Assembly: GCF_050436995.1 (NCBI RefSeq)
Contig: NC_134763.1
Coordinates: 7,435,001-7,499,000 of the forward strand
Direction: 5' to 3'
Source of the DNA: Anticarsia gemmatalis
Taxonomy: Eukaryota > Arthropoda > Insecta > Lepidoptera > Erebidae
Length of the DNA stretch: 64,000 nt
Made by a program: the position numbers and the translations under genes. Position 1 is the first letter of the stretch, and each line of letters starts with the position of its first letter. Below the pieces are notes generated by a model that was given only the letters and a program-made list of their open reading frames with translations, was not told the DNA's origin and ran no database searches. Of this stretch, positions 26,601 through 37,441 are shown piece by piece.

Positions 26601-29600
26601 GGTACGTAATACGTCGGTCCCGGTTGTTGTCAATTAAGATAACAGTCGTTAGGCCACGATAAAGGCCTTCGGGTGGCTTGAACAACTTTGACATTAGGTC
26701 GATAAGAAGAAGAATCAAAAAGGGACCAAACGAATAAATCTCTATGATTACAGAATGTACATGGCAATAAAATACAGTCAATCAGCGATCCAACAAGCGG
26801 CCTACTACTTACTCAAGCAGCCAGCAATACTCGACCAGACGCAGGACGACGTGTACCTGGACGTGGACGACGTGTGGCGGCGCCACGACGAGGTGCCGGC
26901 GCGCATCACCGTGGCGCTGGACGTCGTGTCCCCGTCGCGCAAGATCGTGCTGTACAACGCGCTGGCCTTCAGGAGATATGAAGTGATCACTGTTTATGTG
27001 TCGTCGCCGCATGTTGAGGTACGGATTGTGTTATTATTGATTTATGATTTGTTGGTGATATTGTTGGTGCTATGTAATAGATTGTAAACATATATACAAT
27101 GTAATAAAGAGCGGGTCTAACGTCATATGGCATACCGGGCAGGTAAATCTCATGGATTGAGAACATTTCGACAGCAATTTTTCTCTGGGATCTCGTGATT
27201 AGTTGTTGTATGTATTACCGTTCAGATACCAAAAGGGTTGAAGTGGTTACTTATTAAGTTATGTTGAAACCTCGCTTGATTATTGATAAAATTATAGGAT
27301 AAGGCACATAATTTCTAAAACAACCACGGCTTATGCATGCATTTCACAATTTTGCTTTTACGTTGCATTTAAGCAGGAACGCTTAAGCTTCTTCGCTGTA
27401 TCGAGCAATAAAAGATGTTTAAAAATTGCTGCTTAACGACTTTTTTGCATGCATTTATTATTATACAGGTTTTCCAACATACCAAACAAACAACAGAATG
27501 GCAGAATTATAAAGAAAGCTTCCCTAAAAGCGTGAAACGAATAAGTCATGGACATCTTTACATCAGGAAATTATCTCAACAAACAGCCCGGAGGCAAAGG
27601 CACAAACAGGCACGATAAAGAATAACTATACAAAATATATATTTGAAACGCAGTCCTTGTTCCAGGTGTTCGACCCTGAAGGCAACCCGATGATGGCGCA
27701 GATCTCCCCAGTAGTGGCGGGAGAGAAACGACTCGCGTTCGCCGCCAACAAGTACCAGCTGTCGTTCCCGGTCGTTGTGGAGCCGCTCGCGATTACTATG
27801 TACACTGTCGCCTTGAGGGACAGTATGAGTATAAATAAGTGAGTATAAGTGAAGTAAAGAGATTTTATATAGCTGTATTTATACTATAAAGAGTGTATAA
27901 CTGAGACGGTTCTGTACACAAGTCAGCTAAGCTAACCAAACTTTATTATTTAGGGCAGATTTTTGAATTGTAGTGTACTTTTATATGATGAAATACTGTG
28001 ATGGTTTGACAGGTTCCCTATACATTATCTGGTAAAACATTAATATTCCTCGAAAGTTATTTGACGATAAATAAAATTAAGAACCCTTATGTCATGAATT
28101 TTTAAACTAGAAGGATGAGAATAGCTAAACGGGGCTTAAATCCATTTAACAATTTAGTATTATGTGTAAGTAGCAAGTTAGTTTATAAGAAAAATGTAGA
28201 TAACACTAGTTACACCACGTGACGCTCACAGCTGAAAGTATGATTACATCATTTAAATCACTATTAAAAACAACGTACCATCAAAACCTTTATTATAATA
28301 AAACAATCTTTTAGATACACTTCCTACGCTCGTGTGCGTGTGTACAACGCGGACTACTGGAACATCGACCTGCCCAAGATGTTCCCGGTGGAGCAGCCGA
28401 CCGCCCGCCTGGCCGAGGACGTGACGCTGCAGGCCAGCAACAGTACGCGACTGGTGGTCAACATGAACGGACTTATTAAGGCGATAGTGTCGCCCGATGG
28501 GACTACCGTGCCTTTGCATATGGATTTTGTGCAGTTAGTATCACTTTAGAATGATTACTGAGTTTATTTTTTTATAGTCGCTTTAACACGTTTTGTCTGC
28601 AATAAATACGGTAGTTGCCTACCAGTCAAACCAGCTACTCTTTGTGAAATGTCAAAAACATAGTATAGAAATACGACGTAGTGACGTCACTTGCACTATT
28701 GGAGATTTTCGTTGATATCAAATGAGTGTCTAATAAAATGTTTCAGTCTGTAATAATTTCAATTTCAACATTATTTACGAAAAAAGATACATAGCCTGAG
28801 CATTTTAGATGAACCTTTTACGAGTACGAATTTAATCATTTTTCGTTAACTGAGGCAACTACCCAATTCAGATAAAATGTCTCTAGTTGATGTATCTACA
28901 GGTTTTTTTTTATAAAAATTCTACGATATAAACGTGCACTCCTGTATACGCACGCGTACATTCTCTTACCTACACATTTATGATATGAAAATCATTGATA
29001 AATTCATAAACTTTTGTCGTATATTCAAGTTCAAGTATTTTTGTTGCCATTCTTGGGTGTTCGCTGACGCATGTTCATTCTTCTTCTGTCGTGTCAACGA
29101 TTCACCATGGTATTACTTAAACAATTCTTGACCAGAACCTGGCAACCTCATTGGCATGTTCATTGAATTCATATAAAAGATTTCGAAAACAAACTCATAA
29201 AAAATACGACATATTCCTAGGTACGACAGTCACCGCGGCAAGGACAACAACAGCGGCGCATACCTGTTCATCCCGGCGGGCCCGGCCGAGCCCTTCCGGC
29301 CCGACGGCTTCCCCGAGCTCGTGCTGGTGGAGGGCATGTACCGCGCCACGCTCTACTCCGCACTCAACTCGCCTAAGAACGCCGATGTCGTGTTAGCGGT
29401 GAGTCAAATAAATAATGTCATTTTGAGGCGCTCATAGCTAGTTGTGCTCACGAGTCGGTAAACGATCTGTGGGTTAAGCATCCGTTGCCGCGGTCATTGT
29501 ATAGACGGGTGACCGCAAAGCGTCGTGAGCACTTTCTGATCAAAGGTCAAAGGGTTAACAGCGAAATTTACTTTCAGAAAAATTTACATTGATTAGGGTC

Positions 29601-32576
29601 ATCCCTATATTTAAAATTTCATACAAGCATACATAAAATCACGCCTTTTCATGTAGGGGTACGACAAAGAACAATTTTAAATTATTATATTTACTTAAAT
29701 CGTTCATTTTTCGGGTTGCATTTTTTTTTTGTTAATAACTAGTTTATTTCTCTGCTCTAGATCTCGGTGGTAAACAACCCGACCCTGCCTCACAGCGAGG
29801 TGGAGATCAGCAACACGTTCATGATCGACCCTCAGGCTGATAACCTGGAGCTCGCCATGCGCTTCTCTACTGACATCAAGAATGGAGACACCTTTTACAC
29901 TGATCTTAATGGAATGCATGTGAGTACACCCTATTTATTATTTATTTAAGTTGACATAAGATTTTAGAAAAAATAATAAAATATTTACTAATGAAAATCG
30001 TAGTACATCTTTGCTACGCATTTAAGACGGCTCACTATGCCGTATTATTATACGTATTTAAAGCAATAAAGTCCTTTCCTTTAGAAATCTATTAAAGTAA
30101 TATTAGATGACTCACAAATTATCGAGCCAATTAACTATTCATACAAATCAACGGAACCGTTTTCCCTTAACATGTTGATTTTCCCATATTTTTATCTATA
30201 TCTTTACAGTACAGTACAGTAATATTATAAACAGTAATAACTTATATATTATAAATCTATCTCTCTTACCGTAATACAGTTCTTAATCATTGTTTTTGTT
30301 ACTCAGATGATAAAGCGTCGTTACTTCGACAAGCTCCCTCTACAAGCGAACTACTACCCGCTGTCCGCGGCCGCGTACCTCGAGGACGAGCGCAACAGAC
30401 TCACGCTCATCACCTCCACGCCGCTCGGTATGGGAGCACTGCAACCTGGACAGATTGAGGTACTTACACTATCTACTAATAAATATACAAACGTGCAAAT
30501 CATAGTGCGATAATCTGGTAACCCTATGGTAATGGTTATTGTTCTAGTTATTAACGGTAAAACAATTCTGGTGTCGTTATGTTTAATATAGCTACCAATG
30601 TCAGACCAAAACAACAAAAAAACGGTCAAAATTTACAATTTGAGAGCCTTTTGCAAATCTCTTCAATAATGATAGATTTTAAAACGCGTAGCTTTCTCCC
30701 AAGATTAACATTTGTATTATAATTAATATAAAATAAATATAGTAAATTGTGTCTTTGTAACAGGTGATGCAAGACAGAAGACTGAGCAAGGACGACAACC
30801 GAGGTATGGCTCAAGGTGTCCTTGATAATGTACGCACACGACACATGTTCAAGATCATCATTGAGAATGCTAACAAACCATGTCAAGTGAGTACTTACAC
30901 ATTATACACTTTGTTTATTTAGGTACAGCAGGGATATAATATAAGACATTAGTGTCCATATGTCATGTTTAGTATCTATTGCCGTATATAAGTCATTATT
31001 TTCAAAATATGGTATTAAAAGTTGGTAAGTATAAATAACCCTGTTTTTTTGGGCACATGTCCACGGTGAGATAGATTAAAACTTAGTTAAAAATCCTCAG
31101 GCGTTAGCTATCATATGCTTTATCATTTAAGCCCGGTTTCATCATTTTTGCATAAATTACAGATTGTTTAGGATTTACATTATTTTTGAGAGTTTTACAA
31201 ACATTTGCCATTACTTAAATCTAGCAGTTCATTTATTTTAAACTGTAAAACTGACTCTTAGAATTTTAATAGAATCTAAATTGTTTCATTAAACACGTCT
31301 CTAACTTTTAAAATTGTACATTTATGAACTTTTTTGTCTCCCATTTCCCAGGTGAAAACAGCAGCGGATCACCCGAGCGGTCAGCTAACCCTGGGCGCGC
31401 ACGTGTCGCAACAGTACCTGCTGCAGCCGCTCGTGGTGCTGCACTACACGGCGCGGGACGACTCGCCGCACGCCGGCTACTCACGGGCTACAAGCAGCGC
31501 GGCCGATGTCGTGCTGGCGGCCTATACCTCGCATATATCTACTAAGGTGGGTCTTGTGATCATTATTATTAGTAATAATGTATGTTTATTTACCAATCAC
31601 ATTCCAATTTTTAAAAAACTATGCTAGTTTTGTGACTTTTATTGTAGTGTATGTTGGTACGTATACACACGTAGCCGTGTACGCTCGTAAGAAAAGTGTC
31701 CCTTAAAGGTTATTCTAATTAAAAACTTAACTTAAATCTCGACCTAGTTTCGCATCACATAAAAATAACATAATGACAGCGGTGACAGTTGCTTCACCGC
31801 TGTCATTATGTTTAACTATAGCGATATAGACTGTCGAAATATCTGTTAATTTTTTTTACTAGACTGTTTTCTAATTTTGAAAGAATATTCAGTTCAGTTA
31901 ATAGAAATAATAATATATTACTTATTGTAATCTTTTTTTGTCACACATAAAACTAAACTTAGGCACTCATCAGAATAATGCATGTTTGATTCGTTATTTT
32001 GTTCAGAACAAGGACGGGTCGGTGCTCCACGGCATGGGCATGACATTCCAGCGCGTATACCTCGAGCAGTGCTACGGCAGCAACGAGATCAGCAAGTGGT
32101 ACCATGTCGGAGATGGACAGGTCAGTACACTATTACACATATTAAGATAGATTAAGTAAAATACCTAATTAAGTTCGTTATTATTTGCTTTAGACTTAAC
32201 TTCATTTCTAAAGCAAATTATATTTATCTTGTTTTACACCCAAGTAATTTTGAAGTCCGATTTCAATTAGAGAATAAAAAAAAACAATGAAAATATTTGT
32301 GTATTCTAATATGGTACTCTTATAGTCCAGAAATACATCTAAACATATTTTTATGACCTTAAAGTGAAACAATTTTGCGGGTTTGTGTTCCAAATGAAAT
32401 AAATAACTGTTGTTCCACAGGTACAAATATCAGAGCTAGTAGACGCGCCGTCAGACAAGATATTCGAGAGTTCACTCACCTTCGTGAACCTCAAGAGCCA
32501 GCTACCTCACGGCGTGGTCACCCTCTGTCCTCAGGAGATCAGGTCTGTCTTCATTAACCAAACGTTGAAGAACTAA
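17525..32576 (+). CDS. alpha-Man-IIa: Golgi alpha-mannosidase II (GH38), whole gene, 20 coding exons
   Basis: Type II Golgi membrane enzyme that removes the terminal alpha-1,3 and alpha-1,6 mannoses from GlcNAcMan5GlcNAc2 during N-glycan maturation. From the first ATG it is 1171 aa (Drosophila enzyme about 1108). Order: short cytosolic tail, membrane anchor (about 12-30), coiled-coil stem (52-90), GH38 catalytic domain, C-terminal beta domains. Zinc and catalytic residues are present: H190 and D192 in HSHNDPG, nucleophile D305 in WSIDPFG, R329, acid/base D442 in LGDDFRYD, H576-D577 in QHHDGVTGT, and Y918 in FYTDLNG. These line up with Drosophila H90, D92, D204, R228, D341, H471-D472 and Y727. 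The start could be 17525 or, more likely, 17540, because CAG|GCCTAAAT just before the second ATG is a good 5'UTR acceptor. All exon phases join without a frameshift. Confidence 0.97.
18026..18310 (+). CDS. alpha-Man-IIa: alpha-mannosidase II exon 2: stem
   Basis: Residues 50-144. Heptad-rich coiled coil (about 52-90), then a Pro/Lys-rich linker and an N-glycosylation sequon NVS at N127. The stem is lineage-variable and not needed for catalysis in this family. Confidence 0.9.
20828..20975 (+). CDS. alpha-Man-IIa: alpha-mannosidase II exon 3: start of catalytic domain
   Basis: Residues 145-194. Contains DIDGGVWKQGWNI and the zinc-binding HSHNDPG motif (H190, D192). The final Gly codon is split by the intron. 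Confidence 0.97.
21615..21790 (-). repeat. tRNA-headed SINE copy
   Basis: Read on the minus strand, the head (21715-21790) is a tRNA-like sequence with GCGCAGTGGTTAAAGTGG in the A-box position and GTGGGTTCGATTCCCAC forming a perfect T-arm. Its body (ACGGACACAAATACAACCAG on the plus strand) recurs at 38908-39068. Two copies with the same body and head show a dispersed family, not a functional tRNA. Confidence 0.75.
22078..22290 (+). repeat. Second SINE type with tRNA-like B box
   Basis: GGTTCGATTCCC at 22117-22128 is a perfect B box. It is followed by GGCTTGCCCTC, ACACCTCTACCTACACCTTAGG and a trailing run, an order I recognise from dispersed lepidopteran repeats. It lies in intron 3 of alpha-mannosidase II. 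Confidence 0.5.
22526..22700 (+). CDS. alpha-Man-IIa: alpha-mannosidase II exon 4
   Basis: Residues 194-252. Continues the GH38 barrel with WLKTFENYY and FIWAEISYLALWW, both conserved in GH38 Golgi enzymes. Donor AA|GTATGT, phase 2. Confidence 0.96.
22855..22905 (+). repeat. SINE fragment with B-box-like core
   Basis: GGGTTCGATTC at 22870-22880 with flanks like the end of a tRNA head. Too short to place in a family. Confidence 0.25.
23091..23392 (+). CDS. alpha-Man-IIa: alpha-mannosidase II exon 5: nucleophile
   Basis: Residues 252-353. Carries TGGWVMNDEANSH, the nucleophile motif WSIDPFG (D305) and IQRVHYRVKKEL with the active-site Arg (R329). The 113-residue spacing from D192 to D305 is close to the 112 of the fly enzyme. 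Confidence 0.97.
23437..23545 (+). repeat. Lepidopteran repeat tail ('cccagcagtggg' type), copy 1
   Basis: GGAGGAGATTCTTGCCCAGC followed by AGTGGGCAAAAAATGGGTT is the conserved 3' tail of a very common lepidopteran retroelement family. Related tails occur at 47455-47560 and 50238-50313. Confidence 0.65.
23563..23800 (+). repeat. CRE-bearing MITE, diverged copy
   Basis: Shares GTCAAAAAC, TAGAAATAC and TGACGTCA in the same order and spacing as the fuller copies at 28608-28867 and 44682-44893. Lies in intron 5 of alpha-mannosidase II. The right half is badly decayed. Confidence 0.55.
23847..23932 (+). CDS. alpha-Man-IIa: alpha-mannosidase II exon 6
   Basis: Residues 353-381, including MFPFYSYDVPHSCGPDPK, near-identical in insect Golgi alpha-mannosidase II. 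Ends in phase 0. Confidence 0.96.
24142..24242 (+). CDS. alpha-Man-IIa: alpha-mannosidase II exon 7
   Basis: Residues 382-415, with ICCQFDFKRLPGNG and SCPWGIAPQ, a cysteine-bearing loop typical of the true Golgi II enzyme. Last codon split AG|A. Confidence 0.95.
24510..24687 (+). CDS. alpha-Man-IIa: alpha-mannosidase II exon 8: acid/base
   Basis: Residues 415-474. LLFPLGDDFRYD holds the predicted general acid/base D442, exactly 137 residues after the nucleophile as in the fly enzyme. Confidence 0.97.
25205..25389 (+). CDS. alpha-Man-IIa: alpha-mannosidase II exon 9
   Basis: Residues 475-536, with IQFGTLEDYF, LSGDFFTYADR and YWSGYYTSRPFYKNMDR, all conserved substrate-site segments. Donor AG|GTGAGA splits an Arg codon. 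Confidence 0.97.
25818..25991 (+). CDS. alpha-Man-IIa: alpha-mannosidase II exon 10: zinc His
   Basis: Residues 536-594. LFQHHDGVTGTSR gives the last zinc ligand (H576) and the neighbouring substrate-binding Asp. Confidence 0.97.
26521..26720 (+). repeat. 5S-like SINE, truncated copy with AAGAA tail
   Basis: Starts inside the 5S-like head (ATGGGTGACCGCATGGTGG), continues with TCCGTGCCTCGGAGGGTACG and GGCGGCTTG-type body sequence (here GGTGGCTTG), and ends in GATAAGAAGAAGAATC. Inserted in intron 10, its tail ends about 30 bp from the exon 11 acceptor. Confidence 0.7.
26754..27018 (+). CDS. alpha-Man-IIa: alpha-mannosidase II exon 11
   Basis: Residues 594-682, leaving the catalytic core and entering the beta-rich domain (VLYNALAFRRYEVITVYVSS). 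Strikingly GC-rich compared with its flanks. A SINE tail ends about 30 bp before its acceptor. Confidence 0.95.
27666..27838 (+). CDS. alpha-Man-IIa: alpha-mannosidase II exon 12
   Basis: Residues 683-740, beta-domain segment VFDPEGNPMMAQISPVV onwards. Phase 2 donor AA|GTGAGT. Confidence 0.94.
28315..28533 (+). CDS. alpha-Man-IIa: alpha-mannosidase II exon 13
   Basis: Residues 740-813. The only donor that keeps frame with the next exon is CA|GTTAGT, which joins VQ to YDSHRGKDNNSGAYLF. Two nearby GT sites in phase 0 would break the protein. Confidence 0.92.
28608..28867 (+). repeat. CRE-bearing MITE, near full-length copy
   Basis: About 260 bp, with imperfect inverted ends (GGTAGTTGCCT at the left, AGGCAACTACC at the right). 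Collinear over its whole length with the reverse complement of 44682-44893. Contains TGACGTCA at 28681-28688. Non-coding. Lies in intron 13 of alpha-mannosidase II. Confidence 0.75.
29221..29398 (+). CDS. alpha-Man-IIa: alpha-mannosidase II exon 14
   Basis: Residues 813-872, with the family-typical SGAYLFIP. Very GC-rich; the acceptor is CTAG|G. Confidence 0.94.
29430..29545 (+). repeat. 5S-like SINE head fragment
   Basis: GGGTTAAGCA, a short spacer, then GGTCATTGTATAGACGGGTG and ACCGC reproduces the A box, intermediate element and C box order of 5S rRNA. Same family as 26521-26720, 40248-40615 (minus) and 41772-41945. Confidence 0.55.
29761..29919 (+). CDS. alpha-Man-IIa: alpha-mannosidase II exon 15
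   Basis: Residues 873-925. GDTFYTDLNG supplies Y918, the counterpart of the fly active-site Tyr 727. Confidence 0.96.
30307..30459 (+). CDS. alpha-Man-IIa: alpha-mannosidase II exon 16
   Basis: Residues 926-976, KRRYFDKLPLQANYYPL and LGMGALQPGQIE, both strongly conserved. Confidence 0.96.
30764..30886 (+). CDS. alpha-Man-IIa: alpha-mannosidase II exon 17
   Basis: Residues 977-1017, VMQDRRLSKDDNRGMAQGVL, a hallmark of GH38 Golgi enzymes. Confidence 0.96.
31352..31546 (+). CDS. alpha-Man-IIa: alpha-mannosidase II exon 18
   Basis: Residues 1018-1082, less conserved C-terminal domain, GC-rich. Frame is open and both splice sites fit phase 0. Confidence 0.88.
31767..31812. repeat. Perfect 19-bp stem hairpin
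   Basis: Arms at 31767-31785 and 31794-31812 are exact reverse complements (AACATAATGACAGCGGTGA) around an 8-nt loop. In intron 18 of alpha-mannosidase II. Could be a tiny foldback transposon relic. Confidence 0.9.
32007..32120 (+). CDS. alpha-Man-IIa: alpha-mannosidase II exon 19
   Basis: Residues 1083-1120. Begins NKDGSVLHGMGMTFQRVYL; Gly- and Cys-containing like other family C-termini. Phase 0 at both ends. Confidence 0.88.
32421..32576 (+). CDS. alpha-Man-IIa: alpha-mannosidase II exon 20: C-terminus and stop
   Basis: Residues 1121-1171 and a TAA stop. TLCPQEIRSVFI corresponds to the family's final PMEI-type beta strand. Confidence 0.9.
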   Translation, partial: VQISELVDAPSDKIFESSLTFVNLKSQLPHGVVTLCPQEIRSVFINQTLKN

Positions 32577-33004
32577 ACATTTCAGTCCTCACTTAGGACC
32601 TTTTGATATTAAAGCACAATTATTTATTCGAAGTGGGTACTAAAGTTGTGATCTAAGAATTTTGTAAATTGAATGCAGTGTAAGTTTCGATAGATATGAA
32701 ATGTACTGACACAAAGCACAGTTATATTACTTATAATTACTTGCTAGCTGTCTGGAAACTATGAATTGTTCGAATCATCATACTCCCAATTGCTCAAAGC
32801 GGAACCTTTGAGTTAATTTGAAGTATGCATGTAACGTATTATTTTTTGTTTCTAAATGGCTTATAAGTTTGTATATATATACGTACTGACCATATTAGTA
32901 CCGTATTTATCACGTAAATCCATAAAAATGCGTAAAATCTTACCGCACTTATTGCGGCTGTAAAAAATGTCATGTTTTGTCTGTGCTAGTACTGTGTCAG
33001 TAAG

Positions 33005-33014
33005 AATAAATAAA
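33005..33014 (+). terminator. Candidate poly(A) signal of alpha-mannosidase II
   Basis: Two overlapping AATAAA hexamers, about 430 bp past the stop codon. Other AATAAA sites follow further down, so the true cleavage site is uncertain. Confidence 0.35.
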
Positions 33015-36000
33015 GTATTTGGATATAAGCCATGATTAATGATTAAAACGAATAACAACTTTTAGACTAGAAATTATTGACTGAGCATTTCGAAGAATTT
33101 TACTCATTAATCATGACTTCGCTGATTGTAAAATGTGGGAGTTTATTGTATTTCAAATGAATAACTTATTTTATTAGGAAAATTGACAATGTGTTATTTC
33201 GATGCAGAATAACATGTTATCGTTAATTGTTTTTTTGTTTGAAGGCCTATTTTAACAGTACGTATATGTATATTTTGTTTTTTGGCTATTTTGTAGATAG
33301 ATTATTAATAAAATAAATCTAAGATGCACAACGGATCTTAGTGCGGTGAAGAATATAAAGGTTACGATACCATATTTATAACTTGACGTTTCGACCGAGT
33401 TACACCGATCGTGGTCTCGGACACTATAAATAAAAGATATTATAATGAAAATGTCCTGCAAATATAATACAAATCAAGGCTCTCGACAGCGTTTTACATA
33501 ATGAAAAACGTATGTCCTACGATTATTATGGATAGGGAACTACTATTGTCTTACTGTTCATAAACGTTGCGTAATCGTTGCGTATACGCACCGTCTACGT
33601 ATACGTTTATAAGAGCGTGTGTAAAAAAATGTTTGTTACTGAGAAACTTTGTCTTAAAATAAAAACATGAGAATCTCAGACTTGCAATGTGATTCAAATT
33701 TTCATGTAAATTTTAGTCACTGAAAACTAGACTTATGACAGAATTTGAATCAACAAACGTAATGTATTTTACCATAAAAATGACGTAAGTTTCTCTCGCC
33801 TAGATACGAATTACTGTCTTATGTACCACTGCATAATATCTGTCTCTAATAACTTTAGTATTTATATAAATAATAAAATTAATATTAAGAAAATTAAGGT
33901 AATTTATACGTATTGAATATACGTATGTTCCAACATTGCCTTTCTTCGTAAAAGAGTGCTGTTAAGTTACAATCTAACAAGAATTTATTCATGTAACTAA
34001 TGTTTATAAGAAGGTAGAAAAATATTATTTTATTTATGTTTAAAAAATGTTTTATTATCTGTTTTATTTGTTTGGCAAAAATCTATTTAATAAAAAACAG
34101 ACTATGTTTTGCTAAACTGAAATATCAATATAAAAATGTGTTACTATTGTAATTTAATGAGGTTTTGGAAATAAAATGCCAAAAAATATCACAATAATAG
34201 TAGTGAAACAGACTGCTGAAGTAATATTTAGGTGTAGTATTAAGTGTTGTATATATTTGCACACAAATACTTAAAGGTCACCAATAATGTAGTCACATTG
34301 AAACATATTTTATGTATATTAGAAAAATTGCATTTTACACATTTACATAAATAATTTACGTACTGCTATCTCTACCTGGGATTGCATTTTTCGTGTTCTG
34401 AAATATCTTTATTAAGTTATTACACTACAAAGAGCCGAATTTACCATCTGCTAATAACTTATGTCAAGACATAATTTTGACAAATTATCAGAGTTTGTGT
34501 ATGTTTGAAAGTATTTCCTAAATAGTTTTCTTAAACAAAAATTTCGGCTCTTAACTATTTCTTCAATACGTACATTATTTCACGTATCGTCTACACATTT
34601 AAACCGATCTCAATGATCATAACTATTTAAGAATGTCACATTATATCAACAAATACACTTTTTTAACAGTCGGAAAGGGTTATTCATCGCCTTTTACAAG
34701 GGACTTCATTCCGTAAATTTGTAATATTATATCTAAGTACTCCTGCGTAAAACTTAAGCGGTGAAACTGTTATGTATTTCCTGAACCGTAACTATGTAAA
34801 ATATTAGTGAGATTTGTATTATAATAATTTACTAAATATGTAACTTCAAAATGATTTTGTAAATATAGAAGATCGCGTTGATATGTTTTTTTATTTTTAC
34901 CCTTCAAAACCCTCTTAAAACCTTTAGTCGGCAACTTGCGGTACAATATTTTAATATGTCGCCGCCACTTACCACTTTGCAACGAGAAACAACATTAGTT
35001 GGTGGCTATGGTTTAAATATTATGTGTTATTTGTATTGAATATATTATATTAATTATTCACCATTACTGACTTCTTGAAGTCGAGCCAGTCTGACTTAAC
35101 CTATTGTTTCTTGCGATCTAAATTTACTGCAAGCTTATTACAGACACACTATGAAGTATAACAAGAAAAAAAATGTCAGATGTTCCAGAGTTTATTTCAA
35201 ACTTAACATTATAACAATACTTCACTCTCGCTATCACAAATTCACAAACAGAATACATTAAAACACATATAAATACTGACGTATAAATACAAAATATTGC
35301 AGCTCATAATTAAGTAAAATTAACTTAACAATTTAACTAAGAAACTAACAACGATTAAAAATGCATGAGCATTACATATGCAGGAATTAAGCCACCTGTC
35401 TATTGACACGGAGCGAAACTGCGGTGCGTAGAAACTGAGAAATATTAACCAATAGTGTCAAAACCTCCCTACTCTTTAGTGGTACAATCTAATGGGTTAC
35501 AACCCTTCCTGCGGCGCACCCTAGAAGTAGCTAGGTTCGGTAACGCAGAACCTAGGCTGTCTAATCCTATCACCACAATAGTATTGGAAACATTCCTTCG
35601 TTTCTCCGCACCCTCTCTCCGCGACAATAGGCGAGCAGGCTCATGGCCTTATACTTTAGGATTTAAGTGCTTTTTCTGTCTTACGAAATCGGTTGGTTTA
35701 ATTAGAAAAGCACTCAGAAATAGCAATGGAAATTCGAATGAAACAGGAATTCCCGTACCAAAATAAATATAAATTTATTTAACAGCTTACTTTTGCTAAT
35801 TTTTTGTAGCTTCAAATAATTATTTGAATAATCTACGTAATTCTTTCTGAAATATATAGAAAAAATTTAAAACTTAACAAAACAATAGATATATTTACAT
35901 ACAATACTGGCTGGAAATAGTTTTAAATGTGAAATATTTTTGCGATAATACGTTGAATGAAAAAATAAAATGCCATTAACAACTTTTGGAAGAATACATT

Positions 36001-37199
36001 ATATGGAAGTAATGAGTAAAAATACCATTATGTTGGAATGGCGTTTCACACTAAGACTTAATATTAGTTTGTGGTTAACATTGTTTAATAAGGGCTGGCG
36101 TCCTCAACATCAGATAACTATAATTAATTATGATTTTGACCTAAAATGGATACATGTCGACGAATTGTAGACGGTGACTATGAAGGCAGCAAACAACAGC
36201 TTTTCCGAAACGTTCGTGGATTAAAATTATTAAAACGATTTGAAATACTTCACAAGCGTGATGTTTGCTATTTGCAGACCTATAAAGGCTACACCTTTTA
36301 TATGAGGCCGCCGACATCAATGAGGTTGGTGACAAGTTAGGTGCGTAGATGCCGAGATGCAGAAAATTATGTCAAGATCATCCGAAATATTCTTTAATTA
36401 GTTATCAAAAGATGACAATATCAGCCCTAAGTATTATTTACCATGGCAACTATATATAATATTTCTAATCTAACAAGCGAATATAAGTTATGACTAATGT
36501 TGAATGGAATTGGCAATGTTATATCACAATGTAAATACAGTATACGATTACAAACTAGCTAAGTATCTACAGGTACGATTACTATGAAACAACCCACAAT
36601 TAATACTAAATATTGGAAAATACAGATATACCTATTAAAGAGCTTTCGACTGAAATTAGTCTTGGTTATCCTGTTTTTTATTTACTCCGTGATCTATTCC
36701 TCATGTTGTCTCATAAGTATATTATATATTAATCATACGTAGATAATTGTTTTTTAATAATTAAATAACCAAATGTAGTGTTACCACAAAATGCTGAGAC
36801 ACAAACAACCACAGTAAGTAAAATATTTTTTTCTACAAATTCAACTGTTTTTTTACAATGAAATGCATACTGAACTCACATCTTTTCAACTACATATACA
36901 TAAAACCTCGACCATACCGCGCTGAGGATTTTAATCCATTTCTTGCCCAAATATATAAGAAACCTTTACTCCTTGATGTACACAAGGTGATTTCAATCTT
37001 ATTCTATAAACAAGTATTTTGATCATAATGAAAATGGACTATTACTTACATTCAATGACAATCAATATGACATTATATTTCAGAAATAAATGAAATAAAC
37101 CCGTAATATAACAAGAAAAATGCATTCAATTATTCTGATACAAAATAATACCAAATACATACAGACAAATCATAATTCTATATACAAGTTAATCTTCTA

Positions 37200-37205
37200 T
37201 TTATT
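37200..37205 (-). terminator. Candidate poly(A) signal of GNPAT
   Basis: TTTATT on the plus strand is AATAAA on the minus strand, about 240 bp past the GNPAT stop. Confidence 0.35.
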
Positions 37206-37441
37206 TCTTGACATGGCAACCTTTATAGGTCTATCGGAGATATGTTATTGGGATCAGCCACTAAACTAACGGTTAAATTATACTGTAAATACTGGTAACT
37301 GTAACCACAAATCACACAATTTCATACATCATCATACATTTGTTATTTCGCTATTTTACTGAGCAAGCCGTCACATCACATATTTGTTTCTAAGCACTTC
37401 CACTAGTTATTTAAGGTAACGTAAGGTATTTCTATAACTAT

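Larger units (their letters stand above)
32577..37441. other. Convergent 3' flank between alpha-mannosidase II and GNPAT
   Basis: AT-rich, no gene supported. Overlapping AATAAA signals at 33005-33014 could end the alpha-mannosidase II transcript. A minus-strand AATAAA (plus TTTATT at 37200-37205) could end GNPAT. A 103-codon open frame at 35455-35766 (+) and overlapping frames near 36141-36340 on both strands have no recognisable motif. A short GTATACG-rich tract lies at 33565-33612. Confidence 0.6.

Noticed and set aside
26805..27012. Antisense frames over alpha-mannosidase II exon 11
   Set aside because: Shadows of a GC-rich exon.
35455..35766. 103-codon frame between the convergent genes
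   Set aside because: No motif, and it lies in probable 3' flanking sequence.
36141..36340. Overlapping 64-codon frames on both strands
   Set aside because: Mirror frames of one another, with no homology I recognise.
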